From positions 86,544,204-86,608,203 of the forward strand of contig JAVGWX010000002.1 in NCBI GenBank assembly GCA_036924085.1: 64,000 nt of DNA, written 5' to 3'. This DNA comes from Ariolimax columbianus. Lineage: Eukaryota > Mollusca > Gastropoda > Stylommatophora > Arionidae. Position numbers and translations under genes: made by a program. The notes under the pieces were generated by a model. It ran no database searches, had not been told where the DNA came from, and saw only the letters and a program-made list of their open reading frames with translations. This document shows, in pieces, positions 11,335 through 21,690 of this stretch; positions within the stretch are counted from its first letter, which is position 1; every line of letters starts with the position of its first letter.

Positions 11335-11338
11335 TTTG

Positions 11339-12110
11339 GGTGGATCTGGAAAAGGCATTTGACAAAGTCTGGAAAGATGGACTTAGAGTCAAGCTAAGAA
11401 GAAGTGATGTTTGTGGGAAGATGTACAAGTGGATCAACCACTACCTCAAACAAAGAACGGCCAGAGTCCAAGTTCAAGGGCAGATGAGCAAAAAGGTGAC
11501 ACTCGAGCAGGGAGTACCCCAAGGGGGAGTACTGTCACCCACACTCTTCCTGGTATATATAAACGATATTACAGAGAATATACCAAGAAGAGTCCATAGC
11601 TCAATGTTTGCAGACGATCTGGCTATGTGGACCTCTGAAAAGAATCTCACCATAGCAAGAAATCGGATGCAGACGGCCCTAACATCGCTGGAAGAGTGGG
11701 CGAACTCATGGCTGGTCAAAATAAACGAGGAGAAAACCACATGCACAATATTCTCGCTTTCATTAAAACCCCAAAGTACCAAATTAAGTCTAAATGGCAA
11801 ATTCCTGCAGCCAAACGACAACCCAACCTATCTGGGAGTCACATTTGATCGGCGCATGACATGGACAAGTCAGATTGAGAGAAACCGAATGAAAGCCAGG
11901 GACAGAATGGCAACCATGAGGAAACTTGCTGGCACTAGCTGGGGAGCAGACGAAGGCATACTAAAGAAACGGTACACTGGAAGAGTGAGACCAGTTCTCG
12001 AGTATGGCATTGCGGCATGGACAACAGCAGATAAAGTTAACAAAACTTCAAAACCAAGCCATGAGAATTATAACAGGTGGCATGAAGTCAACGCCAATTG
12101 TAGAACTTGA
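11339..12110 (+). pseudogene. LINE-I copy 1, reverse transcriptase part of ORF2
   Basis: This frame starts inside ORF2, so there is no true start codon. Motif A is VDLEKAFDKVW at residues 1-11, with the first catalytic Asp at residue 2. Motif B is GVPQGGVLSPTLF at about 58-70 and motif C is FADD at 90-93. The thumb region contains NPTYLGVTFDRRMTW and EYGIAAW. The frame is lost near 12,040, where comparison with copy 2 shows one extra A in the run before CTTCAAAACC. A 15-bp in-frame deletion lies just upstream. Beyond that point the residues are out-of-frame noise. Confidence 0.9.
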
Positions 12111-13254
12111 AAAGATTACAAAACTGCAATCCATGACCGATAGAAGAGACTGCAGAGCCCAGCTGCAGTCAGAGAAACTCCGAAGACTGATCGACCATCC
12201 AATGCACCAGAGACTAAACAATTTGGGAAATGGGAAACTAAAGCGGAGAAACTTTGCAACAATAGCCAAAGCAAAGATGCACGAAGATCCCATAAACGCA
12301 CTAACAACACCAAAACCCATCACTACTGTACGAAAACCTACCTGGAGGCAGGATATATTTCCAGAGGTGGTAGAAAATATACCAGGTATTGCAAACAAAA
12401 ACTGCCAGACTGAAAAAGAAAGGAGAGATACTACCCTAAGCTTCATAACGAAAAGCTACCTAAGCATGGACTGGACCCATACATACACCGACGGCTCTGT
12501 AACAAACACAACACAGAACGGAGGGGCAGGAGCATTCCTGAACCTACCAAATGGCAGAAAAATAACACTGTCATTCGCTACTGGTAAGTACACAAGCAAT
12601 TTCAGAGCGGAGGCAGAGGCACTGAGGGCGGCAGTGGAAGAAATGGTGACACACAGTGAAAATGAGAGCCATATAGTCCTGCTGACAGATGCTCTCGCCG
12701 TAGTCACAGCGCTAAAAAGCCAGAAAAACACTGAGCTTAATGACTTAAGAGCAGCACTCTGCAAACTGTGCCAGCAGTCCGCACCAAAAAGGGTAGTGGT
12801 ACAGTGGGTCCCATCACACTGCAACATCCAAGGCAACGAGGAGGCAGACAGACTGGCAAAAGAAGGTGCAAGACTACCACAAACAGATACCAGTATGACG
12901 TACGAAGAGTCAAAACGGCTTATCAAAGCCAGATACATGACCAAATGGGAAACCGAACATACTGGTTACACCAAAAACGATGCCTATTACCAGTTGAACC
13001 GAAGAGAGCAGGTCGTTGTCTTTAGACTTCGTACTGGCCACAATAGACTGAGGTACCACCTATTCAACAAATTAAAGATAGGGTGTACCGACGAATGCCC
13101 GTGCGGTACTGGTAAAATGACCGCTGAACATCTGCTGCAGAACTGCCCGACATACGAGGATCAGAGAGAGCAGATGTGGCCATTACCAGTGGAACTGCAA
13201 GACAAGCTCTATGGCAGTGGCGACAGCCTCAGGATGACCGCCACTTTTTTCTAA
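12035..13254 (+). pseudogene. LINE-I copy 1, RNase H and C-terminal Cys/His part of ORF2
   Basis: The second frame continues ORF2 after the frameshift, beginning with KLQNQAMRIITGG. The RNase H domain has all four acidic residues: the D of YTDGS (12,487), the E of RAEAEAL (12,610), the D of LLTDAL (12,688) and the D of EEADRL (12,847). It is followed by FRLRTGHNRLRYHLFNKL and a C-P-C-G...H...C segment (13,093-13,143) typical of I/jockey-type ORF2 ends. It stops at TAA (13,252-13,254). In an active element it would degrade the RNA strand of the RNA/cDNA hybrid. Confidence 0.92.
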
Positions 13255-13286
13255 AAAATAATGGTTACTGTCTGACTGCGTACGCA

Positions 13287-13310
13287 GAAGAAGAAGAAGA
13301 AGAAGAAGAA
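13287..13310 (+). repeat. (GAA)n 3' tail of LINE-I
   Basis: Eight AGA/GAA units end the element, immediately before the right target-site copy. The same TGTCTGACTG(T/C)GTACG plus GAA-run ending is present, in reverse, at 31.33 and 53.48 kb. Confidence 0.9.
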
Positions 13311-13320
13311 TCCGTTCAGC
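13308..13320 (+). repeat. Right target-site duplication of LINE-I copy 1
   Basis: GAATCCGTTCAGC, identical to 11,322-11,334. Confidence 0.85.
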
Positions 13321-13629
13321 GGCCATCCTTCTGGAGAGGGCTGATATTCCAAGCCACTTGTTTACTTCCCCAGTCCTATGCATCAAGCCAGCCATCTTGT
13401 TTTCAATGGTCAGCAACGTCGAGGAGGAAGTATGTGTTTGCACAAAGAGCCACCCATAAGGCAACATGAGTATCCTCAGACCAGAAAACGAAGAATCAAA
13501 TTGATTTATGCGTAAAGTCCATTTAGACGATCATTATTAGATGTCAGGGTCTACTGTGTGTGTTTGTGGAGGAAGGGGAGGGGGGGGGGATGTGGCCACT
13601 TTTTAGTGATTGTGAAGGTACAGTTAAAG
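13321..13629. other. Unassigned interval
   Basis: No recognisable protein or repeat. A G-rich patch lies near 13,570-13,590. It separates LINE-I copy 1 from the LINE-X copy. Confidence 0.5.
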
Positions 13630-15770
13630 TTAAGGATAAACAGAACGATGGAAGTCAGCAGGTCACGGTACTGCGTGCAATACCTGAAAGAAGATGATAA
13701 GAAAAACGAGTTCCGTATACCCCTCAGGAATAAATATCAAGCACTGGAGCAGCTAGATGAAGGGGCCAGCATTGAGGATACATGGGAGCAAGTACAACGT
13801 ACATGGAAAACAGCATGCGAGGAAGTGCTAGGAATGAAGAAACGGCAGCATAAAGAATGTATTACAACAGAAACAATCACTATGAACGAGAAGAGGCGCA
13901 ATAAGAAAATGACTTTACTTAATAGTAAAACGAGAGCAGCAAAAGCACATCTCAGAGGTTAAAAAGAGGATCAAGGCGAACAAAAGACGTTACATTGATG
14001 GTTTGACTGAGGAATAGAAAGAGGCTGCAGGAAAGGGAAATATGAAAGGTTTAAATGAGGCTACCAAGAAACTATCGGGAAAGTTTCAACAACAAGATAA
14101 ACCAATCAAAGATAAACTTTGGGAAAAGATAACTAACCTTCAAGAACAGAAGACAAGATGGATAGAATGAAGAGCTTTTGAACAGACCAGCACCAGACAA
14201 CCCACCAGACATACCACCAGCAGAGGAGGACTTGCTGATCAACTGTGATAATCCAAGTAAGGAAGAGATTAGAAGGGCAATAGAGTTTCTAAGGAACGGA
14301 AAAGCAACAGGACCTGATGGGATACGTCATGAAGCCATGCACGCAGATGTTCAAACATTTACTAACATGCTCAATAACTTGATTGATGTCATTTGTTAGC
14401 AAGACAGCTTACCAAAAGATTGGAGATTGGGCATCTGGCGAAAATCCTAAGAAGGGAGATTTACAGGAATGCAACAACCATAGAGGAACGATGTTATTAT
14501 CAATGCCGGGAAAGGTGAACAATATAGTAATACTAGAAAGGTTGAAAAAGGCAGTGAATAGCAAGATAAGGGATGGGCAGGTGGGCTTTAGACAGAATAG
14601 ATCATGCATTGACCAGATAGTCACAGTGTGGATAATTGTGAAGCAATCATTGGAATGGAATTCGAGTTTATAGATAAATTTCGTTGATTATGAAAATGCT
14701 TTTGACAGTTTGGACAGAGCAATACTTTAGAAACTACTGAGGCACTATGGAATTCCTCAAAAAGCTCTCAAACATAATTAGACAGACGTATAAAAGTATG
14801 CAATGTAGAGAAATACACGATGGACAACTCACAAAGCCATTCAAAATTAAATCAGGGGTACGATCTGGTTGACTACTGTCGCCTTTCCTGTTCATCCTGA
14901 CAGTAGACTGGCTTATGCAAGTAACAACACAAGAGGTGAAATAGAATCCAGTGGACCTTGAATAAACAGCTGGATGACCTGGATTTTGCGGATAATATAG
15001 CCGTTCTGTCCCACAGACAAAGCCAAATGCAACGGAAACTAGAAAGACTGGAATATACCTCTAAACATATCAGTTTGATGATCTAGGAGGAAAATACAAA
15101 TATAATTGTCAGTGCTAATACTAGAGTCAATGGAGAAAACACAGAACCAATCAGGCTAAGAGAGGAACGCAACTGGAAGAGGTAGAGGCATTTACATACC
15201 TAGGAAGAGTGATCGACAAGGAAGGAGGGACAGACGAAGATATAACAACAAGGTTACAAAATGTAAGAGACATTCGGAATGCTGAAACCCATAAGGAACA
15301 AAGAAGAAAGTCAACAATACGGATTGTCAATTCAAATGTGAAGCCAGTCCTGCTGTATGGAGCGGAAATCTGGAGGATGACCAAAGGCATGACAGGTGAC
15401 TACAGAGTTTTGTCAACAGATGCTTGAGAAAGAATCTTGGTATAACATGGTTTGACAAAGTTACAGACGATAGACTTAGACAGTGGGACAAAGTAAATTG
15501 GAACAGGTAATCTTAGCAAGAAAGTGGAGATGGATGGGTCATACATTAAGAAAGCCACAGGCCAGTATCACCAAGCTATCCCTGTCATAGAACCCCAAGG
15601 GATGGAGCGGGATAGACAGACGAAGGAATACATGGAGACGAGATCTGGAGGCGTAAGTAAACACGAAAATGCTGAACAGATGTAGAAAAGACTTCACAAG
15701 ACAGAGCTGCTTGGCGAAGGTTGGTTGATGACCTATGCATCCCTGGGTGATAGAATGAAAAAGAGCGAGA
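13630..15770 (+). mobile_element. LINE-X copy 1, degraded RT-containing retrotransposon
   Basis: Blocks occur in the correct order in shifting frames. A linker region (NKYQALEQLDEGASIEDTW, about 13,725-13,790) comes first. NRPAPDNPPDIPPAEEDLL and NGKATGPDGIRHEA follow near 14,180-14,340, then CNNHRGTMLLSMPGKV near 14,470, GQVGFRQNRSCIDQI near 14,575 and VDYENAFDSLDRA near 14,690 (motif A). GVRSG-LLSPF (motif B) is near 14,860 and a DLDFADN-like motif C near 14,980. YLGRVIDKEGGTDEDI, LLYGAEIWR, GHTLRKP and RRNTWRRDLEA complete the C-terminus. Stops and frameshifts are frequent, including a stop inside motif B. The endonuclease end is not visible. The domain order suggests an RTE/RTEX-like LINE; the clade is not settled. 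Confidence 0.9.
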
Positions 15771-16138
15771 TAGTTTTCATGTCAGACGTGGGACGAGCAT
15801 GCAAGTGTTAATAGAAACGTCACTGGTGTAAACAGGATGAATGAAATAGAAAAACAGGACAACCCAAAAATGTTGAGATATTGAGGGGTACCTTGTGTTG
15901 AATATACGAATGTATCAGGACAGAGAAATGGTGGTTCAGTCATCTCTTGATAATGTGGCCTGATCAACTACCACTACGCGATTATAACGCAAGAAGATCT
16001 CGCTACAGTACACGAGTAAGACCGCCTAAATGATTTAAAGTAAATCATACAACACTGGCTTACAACAAGCGACACAGCACACTATACAAGAATGGCAACC
16101 CAAGCTCTACGCGTAGACGGAAAACATACGCAAGTAAG
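15771..16138. other. Unassigned interval
   Basis: No recognisable protein. It lies between the end of LINE-X copy 1 and a short tandem repeat. Confidence 0.5.
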
Positions 16139-16365
16139 AAAGATGTCATTGATAGACGCCCACACAGCTCTTGTCGGTTGTGATATATGACGTGCATGCT
16201 GGCGCCAAAGTAAGATGTCATTGATAGACGCCTACACAGCTCTTGTCGGTTGTGATATATGACGTGCATGCTGGCGCCAAAGTAAGATGTCATTGATAGA
16301 CGCCTACACAGCTCTTGTCAGTTGTGATATATGACGTGCATGCTGGCGTCAAAGTAAGATGTCCC
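16139..16365 (+). repeat. 72-bp tandem repeat, three copies plus a partial
   Basis: The word GATGTCATTGATAGACGCC starts at 16,142, 16,214 and 16,286, and a broken fourth start (GATGTCCCGAG) lies at 16,358, all exactly 72 bp apart. Each unit also holds GTGATATATGACGTGCATGC. The copies differ by only a few bases, so the triplication is recent. 72 is divisible by three, so a minus-strand frame stays open through it and yields a repeated peptide with no known function. Confidence 0.95.
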
Positions 16366-16519
16366 GAGATCAAGACGGAGATAAGTTCACATTAAACTGT
16401 ACGTGTTTCTTTACCAAGATCAACACAGAGAAGAGTTTACATAAAGTTGTATTGTTCAAAAGTTTGGTTGGATTTAATAGCAAACGCTGACCTGGAAGAA
16501 AGAGCTTTGAAGAAATAAG
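16366..16519. other. Short unassigned interval before LINE-C copy 1
   Basis: No recognisable feature. Some LINE-C sequence may begin here (an FGWI-like reading), but the blocks are too degraded. Confidence 0.3.
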
Positions 16520-18300
16520 CACCGTTCAAAATACAGAAGATACGGTGACATTTTCTTATGTTAGAAATAAACAAATAACGACAGACAAAGTAGGTCCTCT
16601 CATAGATAGCACAGGACAAATAATAAGTGAGAATAGGGAGGCAGCTAATCTACTCAATGAATACTTTGGCACACTCTACACAAAAGAGGACCGCTCCAAG
16701 ATCCCAGAGCCTTTACATTTTTCCCAAAGAGACATGGATACAGCGCGATTAAGATCAATCTGTATTACAGAGGAATGGGTTGTTTTTTTTTAAATTGGAG
16801 GGGTTAAAAGTGGATAAATGTCCAGGCCAAGATGATATTCATCATAAAATTGCTGTTTGAAATTAGAGACCAACTAAGAAAACCATTGGCGATACTATGT
16901 ACTCAATCACTTGCAAACGGGATTGTTCCAGAGGAAGACGATCACACATGCGTGATACCCCTATTCAAAAAGGGAAAAAATCAGATCTAGCAAATTATAG
17001 GCCGCTGAGTTTAACGAGCATAGTATGTAAATTGTTAGTAATTAATCAAAGAAAACAATGTAATGCCTTTAGTCAAGTTTAATCTAATCAGAAATAGTCA
17101 GCATGGTTTGCTAAACAGAGGTCGTGCTAACAAATCTATTAGGATTCATGGAGGAGGCTACTAAAATTATAAACGAAGGAGAGTCAGTGGATGTTATTTA
17201 TCTTGACTTTGCAAAAACTTTTGATAGAGTACATAATCAAAAATTAGTTTCAAAGTTAAAATCACATGGAATAGGTGGGGAAGTTTAGAACTGGATGGAA
17301 AATTGGTTAACGGGAACAAGGCAGTCAGCGGGCTCTCATAAGGACTACTCTGAGTGCTGTGAAGTAACAAGTGGATTGCCACATGGCTCGGTTTTGGGAC
17401 CAGTTTTGTTCTTTATACAATTTGGAAATTGATATCGGAACCATGAATGCAAAATTCACTGATGATACAAAACTATGCAATAGTGTCTCATCTACAGCAG
17501 TAGTGGATATATTGAGGTCGGATTTAGATCAAATTCAAGAATTGTCTGCGAGCTGTGAAATGGAGTTTAATGTAGATAAATGTACAACCATCCAAATGGG
17601 TAGATACAAAATGGAATATAATTACAGAATGGGCGAGAATGATAGAAAAGGAAAGGGATCTAGGGGTTTTAATATATCATGCAGATAAAGTGTGAGCAAG
17701 TCCAGGCAGCAGTGAAAAAGGCAAATACAATGTTAGAAATGATAAAAAGAATTTTTAAACATAAGATCAAGAAATTGATTGTTAAACTGTATAAAGCATT
17801 GATGTTCCTAGATTAGAGTACTGAGTACATGTGTGGAGTCCTTATCGTAGAAGAGATATAAACATACTGGAAAGGATAGACAAAAAGCTAATATTTGGAT
17901 TCGAGAATTACAGTTATGGAGACAGACTTAAAAAAAACCGGTATACAGTTTCTAGAAAAGAAAAGAATTGAAGGTGATTTAACACAGGTTTTAAATAAAA
18001 GCAAAGGAACGGATACAATGGACTATTACAAGTTTTAAAAAAAAATACAACCGCTTTCAAGAACAAGAGGGCATAGCTACAAATTAACTAAAGAACGGTC
18101 CAGATTAGATTTAAGAACATATTTTTTCAGTCAGATAATGGTGGATGCTTGGAATGCATTGCCTCAGGAAGTAGTCGAGGCAGGGGCAATTAATGCATGT
18201 AAGAAAATATTAGATGCGCATTTCTTTCAGAGCAAGGAAATGTAAATAAAACTGCTGAGTCTTCAAAACCAGTATAAATACGTTAAGTTAAGTTAAGTAC
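16520..18300 (+). mobile_element. LINE-C copy 1, CR1-like retrotransposon ORF2, degraded
   Basis: Blocks in order: FFSYVRNK-like and VGPLIDSTGQIISENREAAN (16,545-16,640), NEYFGTLYT, and FKKGKKSDLANYRPLSLTSI (about 16,965-17,020). Next are QHG-ending finger residues, INEGESVDVIYLDFAKTFDR (motif A, 17,170-17,225), TSGLPHGSVLGPVLF (motif B, 17,370-17,410) and a degenerate motif C near 17,460. CEMEFNVDKCTTIQMGRYK follows. The C-terminus includes RSRLDLRTYFFSQIMVDAWN and LPQEVVEA near 18,100-18,180. The RPLSLTS and GSVLGP signatures are typical of CR1/L2-like LINEs. Many stops and frameshifts make it a pseudogene. It ends in a TTAAGTTAAGTTAAG tail at 18,284-18,298. Confidence 0.9.
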
Positions 18301-18605
18301 AAAGGATACACCTTTAAAAAAACAGGAAAGTAACCCATAGCATTACTGCCGTAGGGGTGTGAAGTATTAGCGATGTCACATTTCAAAGGCTCGACTATTT
18401 GAGGGCGGTAACCATCTCCTCTTCCTCTCCGCTTTACTTTCCGGACTGAACTGGTACCCATTTTAGGCTGGGTAGACCCGAGAGCCGTTGCGGTCTGAAA
18501 AAAACATTTCCGCCTCAACTAGGGAATGAACCCATGACAACTCAGATACGAGCCAACTCGCTAACCATTGGAGATACGCGGCTACCTAAATACACCTATA
18601 GGAAG
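18301..18605 (-). repeat. Family D tRNA-derived SINE, minus-strand copy
   Basis: The minus strand starts near 18,595 with GGTAGCCGCGTATCTCCAAT, then GGTTAGCGAGTTGG (A-box-like), then GGGTTCATTCCC (B-box-like), about the spacing of an internal RNA polymerase III promoter. The body has GTCTACCCAGCCTAAAATGG and GGAGAGGAAGAGGAGATGG, matching the plus copy at 6.3 kb. The repeat runs to within a few bases of the LINE-C tail at 18,298, which may be coincidence or a shared insertion site. Confidence 0.65.
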
Positions 18606-18769
18606 GAGAAAATGATACACTTGCTTAGACATTGCTCAAAGGGATGAAGTATTATGGACTTGATTGTACGAAGTCTGTTAAAGTGAGGTTGGATCACATG
18701 TTTCTTTAAGATAGGGACTCTGATCCATAATTGGAAATCAAGTACCGCTTTTCAGCTGGATATACCGGA
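18606..18769. other. Short unassigned interval
   Basis: No gene or repeat recognised between the Family D SINE and a Family C copy. Confidence 0.4.
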
Positions 18770-19150
18770 TAGTGGTGTGTCTGGGTCTTTGTGAATGCCA
18801 CCGGCATGAATAGCAGTTCTGTCCTACATAGATCATGTCGTAAGAGGCAACTAACTGTGTGACATGTCATAACACCGCCATGGCTGGGTGATATATTAAG
18901 AGCAGCATAGACGGCGCAAACAGGTTGTGGGTATACTTTGCTCTAATGATTTAATCTATTAAGATTCTCTCGCACATCGGTTAACCACGGCATTTGTCCA
19001 AACACAGTGGAGTAATATGCTGATCGAATCTAGCCCGCTAAGCAGGAAATCATTCCGTGACTACATCCCGTACACACCATAGTTTGGACCTGCACGGGGA
19101 CAACTGCTGCCGTAGAAGTACAGGCCGACTCAGATTATGTTTAAGATACT
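18770..19150 (+). repeat. Family C dispersed repeat, near full-length copy
   Basis: Shares an ordered set of words with 35,930-36,315. These are AAGAGGCAACTAACTGTGTG, ACATGTCATAACACCG, GCCATGGCTGGGTGATAT, TTAAGAGCAGCATAGAC, CTACTTTGCTCTA-like, CAGTGGAGTAATA, TAGCCCGCTAAGCAGGAAAT and GTAGAAGTACAGGCCGACTC. No ORF is conserved. At about 380 bp it is probably a non-autonomous element. Confidence 0.8.
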
Positions 19151-20034
19151 GGAGAGTACGGAGGTCGAGACACGAACAATGTCACCTTACCTATAGACAA
19201 GTGCCTTTGTTGCTGGTGGGCCACTGGGGCAAACCTTAGAAAAAAACCATACAATGTAAGTAGAGACGAGCTAGAATTGCATTCTCGGGGAAGAGAAACA
19301 TGAGTACATAAAAGTATTTCTAACGTAGATCAGTAGAAATGAGCCAAAACGTAGCCTGAATTTCAATAGCTCATCTGAGATAGACGTTCAATAATTGGAA
19401 TAGGAGAATAGTTACTGGTGCAGCCCGTGCTCCTACGGAAACGTCAGGGGAATGCTCAGTCATCAACTAATCACATACGATTTTCTATACAGAATGGCAA
19501 CATTTGCTCGGTTAGGACTCAGACAACCAGATAATCCCCCATTTATTTGTGTCTTTCCTAAATCTACGTCTCTATCGGTCCATCTTGGCGTGATCTACGC
19601 TCATAGTGCTAGTCTTAACTTGTGACAATTGCTTTGTTTCGTAACATGCCGGCTTCATTGATTTTTGTCAGTTGATCCGAGTTTTGTGTCGGCGTTCGTG
19701 TTTGTTCCTCTCAATAATGGAGAGATGGTCAGGGGGTTTGCGTGTTCTTCCAACAAGATGTAATTATATTTGTGAGACACTGAGTGGCATAATGGTTTGT
19801 TCGCTTGCCTCTCACAGTAAATGTGATCGGGCACGTTAACTTTCGTCAGTCTACACAGATGTACATAAGTACCTGTTTATATTATATTTAGAGAATGCGC
19901 GAAAGAATAGAACGATAAAGAAGAAATTAGATGAAAGAAAAAAATGGTGAAAGTAAATACAATATACGATTGTATAACAACAAATAGGAAGATGATAAGA
20001 AGACTTCTTCTTTATCTCGTTCGCCACGCTTTTT
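19151..20034. other. Unassigned interval
   Basis: No recognisable coding block. Near 19,785-19,835 the sequence GTGGCATAATGGTTTG followed by CTTGCCTCTCACAGTAA resembles a worn tRNA-derived SINE head with its B box lost. It is too degraded to call. Confidence 0.4.
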
Positions 20035-20800
20035 CTTGTTACGCCTACACGTGAACTGCAGTTTTCTGGATAAAGGTTGCCGTAGTGGAGAGTTCTTCGG
20101 GGCTTCCAAACAGTTGTGTGTGGATATTCGTCTCAGTGGGCCATTGCTCAGTACGTAATTGGCTAAGCATATATCAGTCTTGCAGGATATGTTCGGATGT
20201 CTGTGCTGCCTGCCCAGACATACACATTGGCGATGGAGTCAATTTTAGCCAGTGTAAATGGCTTTTCAATTTGAAATGCCCCATTCACAAGCGGAACATG
20301 ATCACTTGTTCTGCTCGATCAAGACAGTGATAGCTGTCTTTCGGTCAACTTTCCTTATTACTTGGTTTAGTGTCCTATTTTCTTGGAAAGTGATTGTTTG
20401 TTCGTTCTGTTCTTGTGTTTTTCTCTTCTTTGTCAACCTGTCTGCTGATAAATTTCCTGGTATTCCACATTGTGATGGTATCCATTGTAGCACTACCCTT
20501 CTTTCGGCTTTTAGTTCGCCCAAGACTTTTTTAAGCTCTGGCAGTTTATCATTTGTTAAGGCTTGCAGAACTGACATTGCATCTGTAAGAAATACAACCT
20601 GCTGACATTGGCTGGTTGTGTTGATTATCGTTTCTGCAGCAATAATTAGTGCCTGTACTTCAGCCGAGTAGTTTGAACAGAATGTTCCAGTGGATGAACA
20701 AATGGTTTAATTTTCTTTATATGGGTAGACAACATAGATTCCTGCGCCTCCCCTTTTCACTGTTCTTGTTGCTGATACAAATGTGGTAATGATCGCGAAC
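20035..20800 (-). pseudogene. LINE-H copy 1, RNase H domain and C-terminus
   Basis: On the minus strand the reading runs GGAGIYVVYPY (about 20,755-20,720), SAEVQALIIAAETI (about 20,670-20,630), VVFLTDAMSVLQAL (20,610-20,570) and RRVVLQWIPSQCGIPGN then SADRL (20,505-20,435). This is a non-LTR RNase H with its E, D and D acidic positions readable. A frameshift follows, then EHILQDC from the C-terminal Cys/His segment near 20,180. It differs from LINE-I in sequence (SQCGIPGN against SHCNIQGN), so it is a second RNase H-bearing family. The RT part is absent. Confidence 0.85.
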
Positions 20801-21139
20801 TACAAAACTCAGAATGCTGAAAGTCTCTCTTGCCCAAGTCTCACCTACACGTTGGTGGATCCTGTTATACCCAGTCATTTGCAAATTGTTGGGTTTTAAC
20901 GCCAGCGGGAGGTAAGATGGGACAGCAAACGAGGTTAAGACGAAGTTAAAGCCCTCAGCCAGATGGGCGAGATGGAGCACGAAACAGCTGCTAAAGATAA
21001 AAGTACCAGGCTAGGATGCGCACAAGCAACCATGGTACGACGCAATCCGCCCGACCCATTTTTTCGTACTTGTACATACAAGTCATGATAAGAAGTAAGA
21101 TTTACTTTTTCTTCTTGTGACCAAATCTCTGATGTTCAG
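20801..21139. other. Unassigned interval between two LINE-H fragments
   Basis: No clear protein block. It may be decayed LINE-H sequence or a spacer. Confidence 0.35.
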
Positions 21140-21425
21140 ACCGTCAGACGAGCTCTTGTGATGAACTCAACCATTATTTGTAGCTCATTTGATACGTCAA
21201 CATTTTCAGTCTAGCGTTGAATCGTTGGGCCAGTGTCTTCCTTAACTGGCCATGCAGAGGAGAGTACAGCCATACATGCTGACCAGTTTGTTCGCTCAGT
21301 CCAGATGTGTACAGTGGTGAAATAGACAATCGAAGCCTGCAATTGTGTCTATTCAGTCTGTTATGTCCTGTCCTGGGACGAAGAATAGCGAGCGGCGCCT
21401 GCCGGTTAAAAGTTGGATAGTTGTC
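21140..21425 (-). pseudogene. LINE-H fragment 2, post-RNase H C-terminus
   Basis: The minus strand reads approximately LRPRTGHNRLNRHN, then SISPLYTSGLSEQTGQHV and YSPLHGQLRKTL. This follows the order FRLRTGH ... SPxCxCGxxxQTxxHxLxxC ... L seen after the RNase H of I-like LINEs. The cysteines of the C-terminal segment are largely mutated. It is a separate copy from 20,035-20,800, because that copy has its own C-terminus. Confidence 0.6.
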
Positions 21426-21539
21426 ACCTCATTGGTCCTATTCTAGATTTATTCCTGCAGTTAATTTCGGCCTTATGTGGGATGCATGTGTGAAACGAAA
21501 AGGCAGATGAGCAAAAGCGCAGCTCGGCGTCAATATATG

Positions 21540-21550
21540 TATGTATACGA

Positions 21551-21606
<56 letters not shown>

Positions 21607-21651
21607 CGATTAAAGGACGACAGTGAAAGAAAGAGATAAATAGATAGAGAG

Positions 21652-21687
<36 letters not shown>

Positions 21688-21690
21688 GCA
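21540..21690 (+). repeat. (GA)n microsatellite cluster
   Basis: Two uninterrupted GA runs (about 21,561-21,600 and 21,650-21,683) are embedded in purine-rich DNA. Predicted peptides through it are polyserine/leucine artefacts. Confidence 0.95.

Larger units (their letters stand above)
11335..13307 (+). mobile_element. LINE-I copy 1, 5'-truncated RT plus RNase H retrotransposon
   Basis: A 2-kb non-LTR retrotransposon insertion with a direct repeat at both ends and a (GAA)n tail at 13,287-13,310. It encodes the RT palm from motif A onward, a thumb and connection region, an RNase H domain and a C-terminal Cys/His segment. The endonuclease and ORF1 are missing, as expected for premature arrest of target-primed reverse transcription. 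The RNase H places it among the I-like LINEs; homologues are often annotated as jockey-like. Apart from one frameshift it is almost intact, and its RNase H is nearly identical to that of copy 3 at 53.5-54.1 kb, so insertion was probably recent. Confidence 0.92.

Noticed and set aside
12048..12944. Antisense frames of 132 and 162 codons opposite LINE-I ORF2
   Set aside because: They are shadows of the RNase H coding strand, with hydrophobic composition and no own features.
19785..19835. tRNA-like GTGGCATAATGGTTTG segment
   Set aside because: It resembles a tRNA-derived head but lacks a B box and any stem pairing. Not called.
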